The notes below the pieces were generated by a model. That model had not been told where the DNA came from and made no database searches. It was given only the letters and a program-made list of their open reading frames with translations. Position numbers and translations under genes: made by a program. A stretch of DNA of 64,000 nucleotides from Pseudomonas multiresinivorans (GTDB lineage Bacteria; Pseudomonadota; Gammaproteobacteria; Pseudomonadales; Pseudomonadaceae), in contig NZ_CP048833.1 of NCBI RefSeq assembly GCF_012971725.1, positions 2,232,001 through 2,296,000 on the forward strand, read 5' to 3'. Position 1 is the first letter of the stretch, and each line of letters opens with the position of its first letter. This document shows positions 31,906-40,091 of the stretch, piece by piece.

Positions 31906-33225
31906 ATGAACAGATTTCTAAGGGGGCTGCTGTGGTGTTTGCCAGCACTGCTGTTGCCGCAGCTGGCCCAAGCGGCGCTGTACGGATTCCAGTACGGCAA
32001 CCAGATGTACAGCTCTGCCGGTGCGGTCTGTGAGGCTTACCGGGCTTTAAACCAAAAGAACGCCCCTGGTAGCCCGCTGGAAGTCATTGTCACGATGACT
32101 AATCCAACGACGGTGAAGTGTCAGCTCAAGTTCACCAACTCTGGTTTCAGCGGCAGCACCACGTTTGGCCGAGCGGGTGACTCCTGCGGCACCGGCGCAG
32201 CCTGGAGCGCCACCAACGGCCAGTGTGAATGCCCGGCCGGTCAGCAACAGGATGCGTCGGGTAGCTGCGTGGTGCCGCCTACCTGCGAAGTTGGCATGCC
32301 GCTGCTGACCCGTGGCCCGGACTCACCGACCACCACCATCGCCGGCCGCGTCACCATTCTCAGCACACCGCCTTCATCGGTGTGCAGCGGCAGTTGCCAG
32401 TATCAACTGAGCTCCAGCAAGGCCACCTCCTGCTATCTCGTTCCTGGCTCTACTAGCCAAGGCTTCTGCAACTACTCGATGTCCAGCGACGGCCAGAACT
32501 GCGCCACCGATAACGCCCTGCCGCCCTCAGTAGGCGACTCACCGAATCCGGCACCGCCCGGCGAGACCGATCCCAATACCCCGCCTTCCGATCCCAACGA
32601 CCCTGGCTGTCCGGACGGCTATTCGTGGTCCGGCACCACCTGCGTCAAGACCCCGACCGATCCCGGTACCGATCCGGGCGAGGGGGGCGGAACAGATCCC
32701 GGCACGGGCGGTGGCAATGGCGGGGGAGACGGTGGCGGCACTGACCCAGGCACAGGCGGCGGTAACGGCGGTGGAACCGATCCCGGTACCGGTGGCGGTG
32801 ATGGATCCGGGTCAGGCAGCGGTAATGGAAACGGCTCCGGTAACGGAAACGGGGATGGCGATGGCGAAGGCCAATGCGACCCCGCCAAAGACCCGAACGG
32901 CTGCCAAGGCAATGGCCCCTCCAGCGAACTGAGCGAGCCCAAAGCTGGCAACTGGGAGGAGGCCAACAAGGAGTGGGAGCAGAAGGTTCAGGACGCCAAG
33001 AAAGACCTCAAGGACGCGGTGAAAGCCAACATCGATCAGCTCAAGGGCTCCTTCGATCTTCAGCTGTCCACCGGCGGCGGCCAACTGCCCTGCGACTCCT
33101 TCACCGTCTGGGGCAAGTCCTACCGCCTGTGCGTCGCCGACTACTCCACCCAACTCTCCTACATGCGTTTGGCGCTGCTGCTGATGGCCGCGCTGATCGC
33201 TGCCTTCGTCATCTTGAAGGACTGA
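31906..33225 (+). CDS. coaA: Adsorption minor coat protein CoaA (pIII-like)
   Basis: The 439-residue protein has a signal peptide (about 1-23, ending LAQA) and a Cys-rich N-terminal region that should bind the host receptor. A Gly/Asp/Pro-rich linker (about 250-325) is built from repeats such as GGGTDPGTGGG. A C-terminal domain with a final membrane helix (LALLLMAALIAAFVIL) follows. This is the layout of the filamentous-phage adsorption protein. The start ATG at 31906 has GGAG upstream. Confidence 0.88.
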   Translation: MNRFLRGLLWCLPALLLPQLAQAALYGFQYGNQMYSSAGAVCEAYRALNQKNAPGSPLEVIVTMTNPTTVKCQLKFTNSGFSGSTTFGRAGDSCGTGAAWSATNGQCECPAGQQQDASGSCVVPPTCEVGMPLLTRGPDSPTTTIAGRVTILSTPPSSVCSGSCQYQLSSSKATSCYLVPGSTSQGFCNYSMSSDGQNCATDNALPPSVGDSPNPAPPGETDPNTPPSDPNDPGCPDGYSWSGTTCVKTPTDPGTDPGEGGGTDPGTGGGNGGGDGGGTDPGTGGGNGGGTDPGTGGGDGSGSGSGNGNGSGNGNGDGDGEGQCDPAKDPNGCQGNGPSSELSEPKAGNWEEANKEWEQKVQDAKKDLKDAVKANIDQLKGSFDLQLSTGGGQLPCDSFTVWGKSYRLCVADYSTQLSYMRLALLLMAALIAAFVILKD

Positions 33226-33230
33226 CTTAT

Positions 33231-33587
33231 ATGGAATGGCTCTCCGGCTTTCTCGACCAGATCATCGGCTTCTTTCAGTGGATCTGGGACTTCTTCGCGC
33301 AGGGCATCTACGACTTCGTCAAAGACGGCCTGGTGGTCGTAACCAAGGCGATCATCTACAGCACCCTGCAGACCTTCATCCTGCTGCTCGATGTCAGCTT
33401 CACCGTCGCTCGCGAACTGATCGACGGCCTCGGTATCCCCGCCATGGTTCGAGGTATGTACGCGGCGCTACCGGCCCCCATTGCGGCCGGCCTCGCGTTC
33501 TTCGGCGTGCCCCAGGCGCTCAACATCATCATGACCGCCGCCGCCACCCGGTTCTGCATGCGCTTCGTGCCGATCATTGGGAGGTGA
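33231..33587 (+). CDS. pVI-like minor coat protein (DUF2523 type)
   Basis: The 118-residue protein has about three hydrophobic stretches (near 3-20, 33-55 and 80-100) and starts MEWLSGFLDQIIGFFQWIW. Its position between coaA and zot is that of gene VI, whose product caps the virion end with pIII. It begins five bases after the coaA stop. Confidence 0.8.
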   Translation: MEWLSGFLDQIIGFFQWIWDFFAQGIYDFVKDGLVVVTKAIIYSTLQTFILLLDVSFTVARELIDGLGIPAMVRGMYAALPAPIAAGLAFFGVPQALNIIMTAAATRFCMRFVPIIGR

Positions 33588-33590
33588 GTC

Positions 33591-34877
33591 ATGTCCATCA
33601 AGATTCACCACGGCCCCAATGGCTCGTACAAAACCTCCGGCGCGATCCAGGACGATGCCGTGCCCGCGCTCAAGGACGGCCGCGTCATCATCACCAACGT
33701 CCGGGGCTTCACCCTGGAGCGCGCCTACACCGTGTTCCCCGATCTGCCCAACTCCGCGCAGATCATCAACCTCGATCTTGAATCGCTGGCCGACCTCGAG
33801 CAGATGCGCACGTGGTTTCAGTGGGCACCGCGGGGCGCGTTCCTGATCTTCGATGAAACCCAACTGCTGTTCCCCAAGTCCTGGCGCGAACGCGACCTGG
33901 AGAAGTTCGACTACCCCGGCGGCCCCGAGGCAGCGCACGAAGCGGATCGGCCGATGGGCTGGCTGGATGCCTGGACCCGGCACCGGCACTTCAACTGGGA
34001 CATCGTCCTGACTACCCCGAACATCAGCTACATCCGCGACGACATCCGCATGACCTGCGAGATGGCCTACAAGCACTCCAACCTCGCCGTCATCGGCATC
34101 CCCGGCCGGTACAAGGAGGCCCAGCATGACGCCCAGCTCAACCGCCCACCCGCTGACGGCACCATCGTCGAATACAAGCGAATCAAGAAGCAGACCTTCC
34201 GGCTCTACCAGTCCACCGCCACCGGCAAGACCCAGGACACCAAGGCCGGCAAAAGTCTGTTCCGGTCGCCTAAGTTGGTTCTTCTACTGGCACTGCTGGC
34301 CGGCACTATTGGCTTTGTCAGCTATATGGGACCTCTCAAGGTCATCGGCGGTAAGCCTCCTGAAACCGCTTCCGCGCCTCACATGGCGGCTCCTGCGGCT
34401 AGCCCTGATCCCGCTGCGCAAAGCCCTGCTGTGGCTAATTCGGCGCGTCCTGCTGCGAGTAGCTTTGTTCCTGCTGGTCTTCTACCTGCTGGGCCAGCTG
34501 GTGCGCCTGTTGACCTGAGCGCTCATCCCTTCGCCGACCGCCGCATCAGCATCCTCGCCCACGCCTACCGACAGTCGAAGGGCGACATCTACATGTTCGG
34601 ACTGGATGACCCGGAAGGTCGGCATCTGGAACTGACCAGTTGGCAATTGATGGGGGCGGGCTACCGGGTTATACCCAAGGGCGAGTGCATGGCCGAACTC
34701 GCCTTTGAGAAGTGGAAGCAGACCATCACCTGCACCGGCTCACCGCCCAGAACGATGGCCGGCGTGAATCCCTCTGCACCCATCGCAGCCGCTACCAGTC
34801 CGCCGCCGAGCACTGCCCCATCGCTAACGGTGGTGCCCGACTCCGAATACGCCTCACGCCCCTGGAGGAAGCAATGA
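33591..34877 (+). CDS. zot: Zot-domain morphogenesis ATPase (pI-like)
   Basis: The 428-residue protein has an N-terminal Zot/P-loop domain with a Walker A variant GPNGSYKT near residue 8 and Walker B FLIFDETQLLF near residue 83. A membrane helix lies near residues 226-246 (LVLLLALLAGTIGFVSYM), and a periplasmic C-terminal part is Pro/Ala-rich. It drives phage assembly and export through the envelope. It follows the pVI-like gene by three bases. Confidence 0.9.
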   Translation: MSIKIHHGPNGSYKTSGAIQDDAVPALKDGRVIITNVRGFTLERAYTVFPDLPNSAQIINLDLESLADLEQMRTWFQWAPRGAFLIFDETQLLFPKSWRERDLEKFDYPGGPEAAHEADRPMGWLDAWTRHRHFNWDIVLTTPNISYIRDDIRMTCEMAYKHSNLAVIGIPGRYKEAQHDAQLNRPPADGTIVEYKRIKKQTFRLYQSTATGKTQDTKAGKSLFRSPKLVLLLALLAGTIGFVSYMGPLKVIGGKPPETASAPHMAAPAASPDPAAQSPAVANSARPAASSFVPAGLLPAGPAGAPVDLSAHPFADRRISILAHAYRQSKGDIYMFGLDDPEGRHLELTSWQLMGAGYRVIPKGECMAELAFEKWKQTITCTGSPPRTMAGVNPSAPIAAATSPPPSTAPSLTVVPDSEYASRPWRKQ

Positions 34878-34984
34878 CCCTGCACGGACTGATCAACGCC
34901 CTTGGGCTGCTCGCACTCGCTTATGCGCTCGGCTTTCTCACCGCCCTGCAGGTGATGCAGCCGGTGTCGGCGTTTCCGTTTTGA
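34874..34984 (+). CDS. 36-residue single-TM phage protein
   Basis: An ATG overlaps the zot TGA (ATGA), with GGAGGAA upstream. The product MTLHGLINALGLLALAYALG and its tail are hydrophobic. Translational coupling and the good ribosome site support a real gene. A minor virion or assembly role is possible; nothing more can be said. Confidence 0.55.
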   Translation: MTLHGLINALGLLALAYALGFLTALQVMQPVSAFPF

Positions 34985-35101
34985 GTCGGCGAGCCGCGCC
35001 GCCGGCCGGGAGCGCCAGGCACGAGCGGTAGGCCGAAGGCGCGGCCTAGACGGCCCTGTAGCACGTCTTTAAACAGTCTCTGTATCGACACACACCAGCA
35101 C
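34985..35101 (+). other. GC-rich gap before rep (origin candidate)
   Basis: The 117 bases contain no gene. The first 70 are GC-rich with potential stems (GGCCGAAGGCGCGGCCTA, CCGCGCCGCCGGCC). Rolling-circle phages often keep the double-strand origin next to the rep gene, so this gap and 30720-30943 are the two candidates. Confidence 0.3.
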
Positions 35102-36391
35102 ATGAAGGCATTAACAATGAAGGCACCCAAGGACCTGATCCGCATCCACTTCGACGACACGGGCAACTTTGAAGAGTCTGCCTCCGGACGGTTCTTCCTG
35201 GACCCGGGCAACGGATCCTCAGTCGACCTTTCTGCCGTACGAATCCTCGGCTGCCACGTCGACACGGTTCGTCAGCTGTACACCGGAGTGCTTCGTCCTG
35301 AGGTCCTGGCCCTGTTCGAAGCCACGGAGCTGGTCAACTTCGCTGAACGGCAATGGCATCCCGGACGGGTAGGGCGGGACTCCGGCTACCAGTTCAAGCT
35401 GCAGAACGCAGACCTTGGCCTGGTCCTGCTGATCAAGAACTACAACGTCAAAGCCGAGTCACCAGGTCCCCACCTGAAGATCGAAGTCAGCCCCCACCTG
35501 ATCGAGCAGCATTCCCCGGCCAACCTGCAGGTGATGCTCGATGACCTGGCTCGCGAGATCCTAATCGCAGTCGAGCCCCGGCAATGCGCAGTCCACCTCG
35601 CCGTGGACTTCCAAGGCTGGACGCCACCTTCCAGCCTGGTCAGCCGCATGCGTTGCAAATCGCGCAACGTGCGCCAGTTCGATGGCATCGGCGACGTGGT
35701 TTTCGACGAGCTGGCAGCCACCTACAGTCGTGGCCAGTCCTTCCTGTTCGGCTCAGCCTCCGCCATGCAGTGCGCGCTCTACAACAAGACCCGCCAGGCT
35801 AAGGCGGTAGACAAGCTGGATTACTGGGAAAACCGCTGGCAGGACCAGGACAACCCCTTCGACGCGGATCCGTCAAACTACGATCCGGACCAGGAGGTCT
35901 ACCGCCTGGAGTTTCGCTTCCATCACTCGGTGGTCGAGCAGTTCGCGCAAGGATCCTGCGACCCATCCGGTGCAGTACTTGGATCCACCACCTTCGCCGA
36001 ACTGTCCACCCACCTGCAGGGACTTTTCGAATACGGCTTGGACAACTTCCGCCTTCTGCACCGACCAGGCTACGTGGACCCGCTGTGGACACTGCTGCAC
36101 AGCGACGCCAGATTCCTCGCACCGGTCGACCGTTTCTTCTACCGCCGCTACTACAAGACTGCTCGGGGCTTCTCGGGAAAGAACATAGAGCTGATGCTGG
36201 GCAACGCCATCACGCTCTTCGCGCGTAACCGCATGGACTTCCTGTCCTGCTGGGCCGCACTCAAGTCGTTGCCAATATTCCCGCTGATCGAGGAGTACTA
36301 CCGGGAAAAGGGCAGGTCCACTACCTGGCTGAAGAAGCACTTGGCCAAGAAGTTGGAGGAACGGTACGTCCGCTATGGAATGGCCGCTTGA
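35102..36391 (+). CDS. Phage replication initiation protein (Rep, PA0727-like)
   Basis: The 429-residue soluble protein is placed after zot, the place of the Pf replication initiator. It contains HLAVDFQGW near residue 167, of the kind seen in replication-initiation-factor families, and several conserved Tyr in the C-terminal half (FFYRRYYKTARGFSG) that could supply the nicking Tyr. It would nick the replicative form to start rolling-circle replication. A second ATG at 35117 is a possible start. Confidence 0.8.
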   Translation: MKALTMKAPKDLIRIHFDDTGNFEESASGRFFLDPGNGSSVDLSAVRILGCHVDTVRQLYTGVLRPEVLALFEATELVNFAERQWHPGRVGRDSGYQFKLQNADLGLVLLIKNYNVKAESPGPHLKIEVSPHLIEQHSPANLQVMLDDLAREILIAVEPRQCAVHLAVDFQGWTPPSSLVSRMRCKSRNVRQFDGIGDVVFDELAATYSRGQSFLFGSASAMQCALYNKTRQAKAVDKLDYWENRWQDQDNPFDADPSNYDPDQEVYRLEFRFHHSVVEQFAQGSCDPSGAVLGSTTFAELSTHLQGLFEYGLDNFRLLHRPGYVDPLWTLLHSDARFLAPVDRFFYRRYYKTARGFSGKNIELMLGNAITLFARNRMDFLSCWAALKSLPIFPLIEEYYREKGRSTTWLKKHLAKKLEERYVRYGMAA

Positions 36392-36491
36392 TCCGGGCGT
36401 GGTTGCTATTCGGTCTAAATTTGGCCTAACCTGCCGACACAGTTCCAAGCGCCTCCGACATCCACGGCGCTCCCAGTAAGGAGGTTCAACC

Positions 36492-36740
36492 ATGCGGGTT
36501 GAAACGATCAGCTACCTCAAGCGGCATGCCGCAGATCTCGACCTGGACGAACCAATGGTCGTCACCCAGAACGGCGTACCCACCCTGGTAGTGGAGTCCT
36601 ACGCCGAGCGTAAGCGCCGCGACCAGGCTATCGCCCTGGTCAAGCTGCTCGCCATGGGATCGCGTGAGTACGCCGAAGGCAAGCACTGCTCTGCAGACGA
36701 GCTGAAGGCCCGCCTGGCCAAGCGACGTAGCCAGCAGTAA
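36492..36740 (+). CDS. Phd/YefM-type antitoxin (PfiA-like)
   Basis: The 82-residue protein begins MRVETISYLKRHAADLDLDE and has the Phd/YefM core (MVVTQNGVPTLVVESYAERK) with a charged C-terminal tail that would cap the toxin. It is preceded by AAGGAGG. It pairs with the RelE/ParE toxin six bases downstream. Pf4 of P. aeruginosa carries a comparable pair (PfiT/PfiA) near its integrase. Confidence 0.85.
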   Translation: MRVETISYLKRHAADLDLDEPMVVTQNGVPTLVVESYAERKRRDQAIALVKLLAMGSREYAEGKHCSADELKARLAKRRSQQ

Positions 36741-36746
36741 GCCTCG

Positions 36747-37088
36747 ATGACAGCACGCGAGATCCGCTTCACTGAAACGGCAGTCTTCAGCATCCAGGAC
36801 CAGGAAGAACACCTGGCCGAGTACCATCCTCCCGAACTTGCTGCAGCAAAGATCGATGGCTTGATCGATGAGATCCTGACCAGGCTGCAGGATGCTCCCG
36901 TGGGCTACCCCGTCAGCCGCCAGGCCTCCGACCTGGGAGTGACCCGCTACCGGGAGCTCAACCACGACGGATACCGCGTGTTCTACGAGGTGTACGAGCA
37001 CGACAACGTGATTGCCGTCGAGCTGGTACTGCGACAGAAACAGGACGTCGAAGCAGCCCTGATCCGCTACTGCCTGGTCGGTATCTGA
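36747..37088 (+). CDS. RelE/ParE-family toxin (PfiT-like)
   Basis: The 113-residue protein has the RelE/ParE layout: N-terminal helices (FTETAVFSIQDQEEHLAEY), then a beta sheet ending YRELNHDGYRVFYEV and IAVELVLRQKQD. Such toxins cleave mRNA or poison gyrase; which applies is not clear. In a prophage the pair may stabilise the element or affect superinfection. It is the last gene before the right att site. Confidence 0.85.
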   Translation: MTAREIRFTETAVFSIQDQEEHLAEYHPPELAAAKIDGLIDEILTRLQDAPVGYPVSRQASDLGVTRYRELNHDGYRVFYEVYEHDNVIAVELVLRQKQDVEAALIRYCLVGI

Positions 37089-37097
37089 GCCCTGGAA

Positions 37098-37118
37098 CAG
37101 TGTCGAAAAAGTGTCGAA
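37098..37118 (+). repeat. 21-bp terminal direct repeat of prophage, right copy
   Basis: This is identical to 23291-23311 and in the same orientation, 92 bases inside the right att core. Confidence 0.75.
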
Positions 37119-37210
37119 AACGCAGTGCGATACAGTGGCTAAGAGTGCGCTGCGCCAGTCGTAACTAATTGATAGTGAAGGAAATGTGCAGGCATGTGCG
37201 GATTTTTGAA

Positions 37211-37239
37211 GGGTTCAAATCCCTATCTCTCCGCCATTA
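37211..37239 (+). repeat. attR core (29 bp)
   Basis: This is an exact copy of the tRNA-Ser 3' end at 23199-23227. Bases upstream (GATTTTTGAA) do not continue the tRNA, so no second functional tRNA is present. Confidence 0.95.
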
Positions 37240-37250
37240 TTGCAACGGCT

Positions 37251-37292
37251 GAAGCCCCTGAAATTCCTAGAGTTTCAGGGGCTTTGTCTTTT
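37251..37292 (+). terminator. Original tRNA-Ser terminator, chromosomal copy
   Basis: This 42-base stretch is identical to 23237-23278 and has the same AAGCCCCTGAAA stem and T-rich tail. It lies just outside attR. From 37293 to the methyltransferase stop at 37440 I see no gene. Confidence 0.85.
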
Positions 37293-37439
37293 GCGGTGTC
37301 TAATTCTGGCGTTCGCTAGGCATGCGCGAGGCGGCTTCCTGCGCGATGCCGCGCTTGAATTGGGCGGGGGCAGTCATGGAGGCGGTCGCGGCTCTGCCCA
37401 AAGTACGCAGGTCGCAGGTACTTATCAGGTGGGTGTTTT

Positions 37440-38312
37440 TTATCGCAAACCCATCTTTAATTTCAGCCGCAATCTCATATTGTAACTCATGCGAAGAATG
37501 TTGTTGGCGATCAGCTGCCAACCCTCCTCTTTCCACTCTTTCTTGCAGGGTAAGGCAAGGTGGTGTGGTGTTCTGACCCTCTCGCTTGTTTTCTCGATTA
37601 TGATGAATTGATCGTCCCCGCGGTCGCTCGATGCGTAGTTATGAGTCTTCATGAAATCTTCAATATGCTTGAAGTTCCACAGATGCCATGAAAATTCAGT
37701 ATTGTGAGCGACAATTTTAAAGCCCGAATACTCAATGATTTTTTTCATTTCGGACTTCGTGAACTCTCGGAAATGCCAGTCGTACATCAGCGGCGCTTTG
37801 TGCGACAGCGCTTGCTGGATCGCCCAGAGACTGGCGGCGTTTGGCGTCGTGATCAGGGCGCGCCCGCCAACTCGAAGAACCCGATAGACCTCGTCCAGAA
37901 AGAAGAATATGCCGTCCAGTGTCGTGGCTTGTTTGTAGTTAATGTCGGAAATGTGCTCTATTACTTCCGTGCACAAGATGTTGTCTACCGAATTGTCGGC
38001 AAATTGCAGTGGGCGCTTACGGAGGTCATTTGATGTCCCGGTCACAGTGGCGTGTGGAAAGAAGGACCAGATGACTTTGGAGCTGAGATAATTCAGACTG
38101 CCTATTTCAACGCAATAACCGCTGTGAATATTGAACTCCCGGATGTAGCCGACTGTCAGGGCGAAGCGACGGGTGTCGAAATGCAGGCCGCCACCGCCAA
38201 CTCCTAACTGGGCGCCTTCTTGTTCAACCGCTTTAGCGACTTCTTGAAGGGTTTCCTCATTTACGAAATCGGACGAGAAGTCGGTACCACTACTTACCTT
38301 TTCTATCTGCAT
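37440..38312 (-). CDS. SAM-dependent methyltransferase of unknown substrate
   Basis: The 290-residue protein has a class I methyltransferase core: the glycine motif VEIGSLNYLSS, an acidic region near VTGTSNDL, and LCTEVIEHI followed by EVYRVLRVGGRALITTPN. It is of the kind that modifies sugars, lipids or small molecules in surface-polysaccharide loci. AT-rich codons suggest transfer. The ATG at 38312 has GGAAAG upstream; one at 38324 lacks a ribosome site. It lies directly right of the prophage; in P. aeruginosa an LPS gene (PA1014) follows this tRNA-Ser (recollection). Confidence 0.75.
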   Translation of the reverse strand: MQIEKVSSGTDFSSDFVNEETLQEVAKAVEQEGAQLGVGGGGLHFDTRRFALTVGYIREFNIHSGYCVEIGSLNYLSSKVIWSFFPHATVTGTSNDLRKRPLQFADNSVDNILCTEVIEHISDINYKQATTLDGIFFFLDEVYRVLRVGGRALITTPNAASLWAIQQALSHKAPLMYDWHFREFTKSEMKKIIEYSGFKIVAHNTEFSWHLWNFKHIEDFMKTHNYASSDRGDDQFIIIEKTSERVRTPHHLALPCKKEWKEEGWQLIANNILRMSYNMRLRLKLKMGLR

Positions 38313-38536
38313 CAGTCTTTCCATACGCTAGGCGGGCTCTTGCAGGGTAGTATTTGAAAGTCGAGTACTTACAGCATAGTGAGGTGAATTGGTCAAGAAC
38401 GTTACAAAGTCGATACACTACGCGACACGCTCTCGGAGCGACTTTGATGTCAAATCGCCTTGGTCACTCCCTACCCCATCTTCCGGGTTGGTCTGCTCGT
38501 ATTTCATATTGTTGGCTTGGCACCTAAACTGCTCCA

Positions 38537-38905
38537 TCACCCGCAATACCCATCCATCTTCTCTCGATTCTTCTGCGTTGGGTCCGCTTGATACTGCTGC
38601 AGCCAGAACTGACATGGCGCGCTGTTGAAGCGTTTTTCCTGCTCCGATTTCTCTATCTGACGATTCTGCTGCTCCTGCAGGGACTGCTGGCGCTGCAGGT
38701 ATTGCTGGAACATTTCTTCGTTGCTGCGCGTTGGCGGCGGCGCCGTGGGCGTTGTCGTTGGTGACGGGGCGAGGTGGGGGGCGAGAGCGAGCGGAGCGTC
38801 GCGCCAGAGCAGCCACGCGGTGGCGGCGACGGCCAGACAGCCGAGCCAGATGCCGGCGGCGATGGCGAGGGTGAGCTTCCAGTAGCTGAGGGTAGGCTGG
38901 GGCAT
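38537..38905 (-). CDS. Small single-TM protein with Gln-rich coiled coil
   Basis: The 122-residue protein has a hydrophobic N-terminal helix (about 8-30, LAIAAGIWLGCLAVAATAWLL), a Pro/Thr-rich linker, and a Gln/Glu-rich helix (QQYLQRQQSLQEQQNRQIEK) before a C-terminal Cys motif. The role is unknown. An upstream ATG at 39007 would overlap the preceding gene by four bases (ATGA) but adds a non-conserved-looking 34 residues. The gap 38313-38536 holds no gene I can support. Confidence 0.6.
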   Translation of the reverse strand: MPQPTLSYWKLTLAIAAGIWLGCLAVAATAWLLWRDAPLALAPHLAPSPTTTPTAPPPTRSNEEMFQQYLQRQQSLQEQQNRQIEKSEQEKRFNSAPCQFWLQQYQADPTQKNREKMDGYCG

Positions 38906-39003
38906 GGGCAGCGGCTTTGGTTGGCTGAGCAGCACAGATAACCCATCGCACCCCTCAAGGGAAAGAGGTAGGCCCGCGGCGCCGAAGCGTCGCGGGTACA
39001 GGC

Positions 39004-39351
39004 TCATTTTAGCGCGGCGGCGGACTCGTAGGCTTCGAGGGCGCGCAGGGAGTAGATGTAGGCAGCGCCGGCATTGAGCGAGATGGCGGTGGCCAGGGTC
39101 TGGGCGATCTCGGCTTCGGTGGCGCCAGCCTTGCGGGCGGCCTCGGCGTGGACGCCGATGCAGCCGTCGCAGCGGGTTGTGATGGCCACGGCGATGGCAA
39201 TCAGTTCGCGGGTCTTGGCATCCAGGGCGTCACCGTCAGCGGCGGCGGCTTCCAGGGCCTGGTAGGCGGCGATCATTTTCGGGTGTTTCTTGCCCAGGGC
39301 GCCGAAGGCTTTTTTCACGGCGGGGACGTACTCGGACCAGTTGAACAGCAT
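39004..39351 (-). CDS. Carboxymuconolactone decarboxylase/AhpD-like protein
   Basis: The 115-residue protein has the CxxC-x-x-H signature CDGCIGVHAEAARKAGA of AhpD-like alkylhydroperoxidases, which reduce thiol partners or act on peroxides. It has no membrane segment. GGAG precedes the ATG at 39351. Its partner is not apparent from the neighbours. Confidence 0.88.
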   Translation of the reverse strand: MLFNWSEYVPAVKKAFGALGKKHPKMIAAYQALEAAAADGDALDAKTRELIAIAVAITTRCDGCIGVHAEAARKAGATEAEIAQTLATAISLNAGAAYIYSLRALEAYESAAALK

Positions 39352-39484
39352 GATGCTTCTCCTTGAGGCCGGGAGTGGGTGTGGCCTTGAAGCTTAGTCT
39401 GCGTCAGTCCGCGTGCCGGGTATTGTCTGTTCCGCTCAGATTTTTCATCGATGCGCTCGACTGCTGCTTTGCAGGGCGCAAGCG

Positions 39485-39967
39485 TCAACAGACGTCGAGG
39501 ATTTCATAGCGTTGGCGTGCGCTGCCGGTTCCCACTTCGACTTCATCGCCGGGGTGACGCTGAAGCAGGGCGCTGCCCAGTGGGGCGCGGGTGGTGATGA
39601 CCAGGATTTCGGTGCCTTCGTGCTGCACCTTGAGGCCGGCTCCGTCCGGGCCGAGGAATACCCAGCGCTGCTGGTCGCGCTCGTTGATCAGTTGTACCAG
39701 GGCACTGGCCTGGATGCCCTGTTCCTCGTCGAAATCGCGCAATTGAAGGTTCTCGAACAGCGAGAGGGCCTGGCGGATTTCTTCCACGCGACGTGATTGG
39801 CCTGCGGCGAGGTAGGCCGCTTCCAGGCCGAGGGTATCGTACTTGTTCTCGGCGATGTTTTCCTCGTGGGTCGCGGTCTCGTGGGCCGTCTGGGCGGCGC
39901 GCACGGCAACCTCCAGGTCTTCGGTGAGGCGAGCGAGGATCAGTTGGTAGACGCGTTTCTTGTCCAT
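39485..39967 (-). CDS. GreA/GreB C-terminal-domain-like protein
   Basis: The 160-residue protein has an N-terminal alpha-helical part and a C-terminal FKBP-like GreAB domain (ILVITTRAPLGSALLQRHPGDEVEV). The coiled coil of true GreA is short or degenerate here, so it may bind RNA polymerase without being a cleavage factor (compare Rnk). Conserved in Pseudomonas by recollection. The role is inferred. Confidence 0.75.
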   Translation of the reverse strand: MDKKRVYQLILARLTEDLEVAVRAAQTAHETATHEENIAENKYDTLGLEAAYLAAGQSRRVEEIRQALSLFENLQLRDFDEEQGIQASALVQLINERDQQRWVFLGPDGAGLKVQHEGTEILVITTRAPLGSALLQRHPGDEVEVGTGSARQRYEILDVC

Positions 39968-40091
39968 GGCGGCAGGCTGGAAATAAAGCCGCCTATCCTA
40001 GGGCCTTTGCCCAGTCCTGCGAAGGCGCTTTCAAGATTTTCCGGCAGCAGCCGATAGAGCGGCTGAACTCCCGGTACAAAGGACATCCGGC

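Larger units (their letters stand above)
23199..37239. mobile_element. Pf1-like filamentous prophage (about 14.0 kb) in tRNA-Ser(CGA)
   Basis: The element is bounded by a perfect 29-bp repeat of the tRNA 3' end, giving a unit of 14,012 bases. It encodes a tyrosine integrase, a repressor, an excisionase-like regulator, a ssDNA-binding candidate, CoaB, CoaA, a pVI-like protein, Zot, a Rep protein and a toxin-antitoxin pair. It seems complete. Pf1 itself is about 7.3 kb (recollection); the extra length is the NYN gene and an AT-rich cassette (about 25.1-29.3 kb) with restriction-modification genes. Integration restores the tRNA. Confidence 0.95.

Noticed and set aside
32660..32875. Repeats resembling a CRISPR array
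   Set aside because: They are in-frame Gly-rich codon repeats in coaA, without constant repeat and spacer lengths.
37211..37239. A second tRNA-Ser gene
   Set aside because: Only the 3' 26 bases of the tRNA are present; it is the att repeat.
37300..37536. A 78-codon minus-strand frame at the right prophage border
   Set aside because: It overlaps the methyltransferase 3' end in another frame and matches no family.
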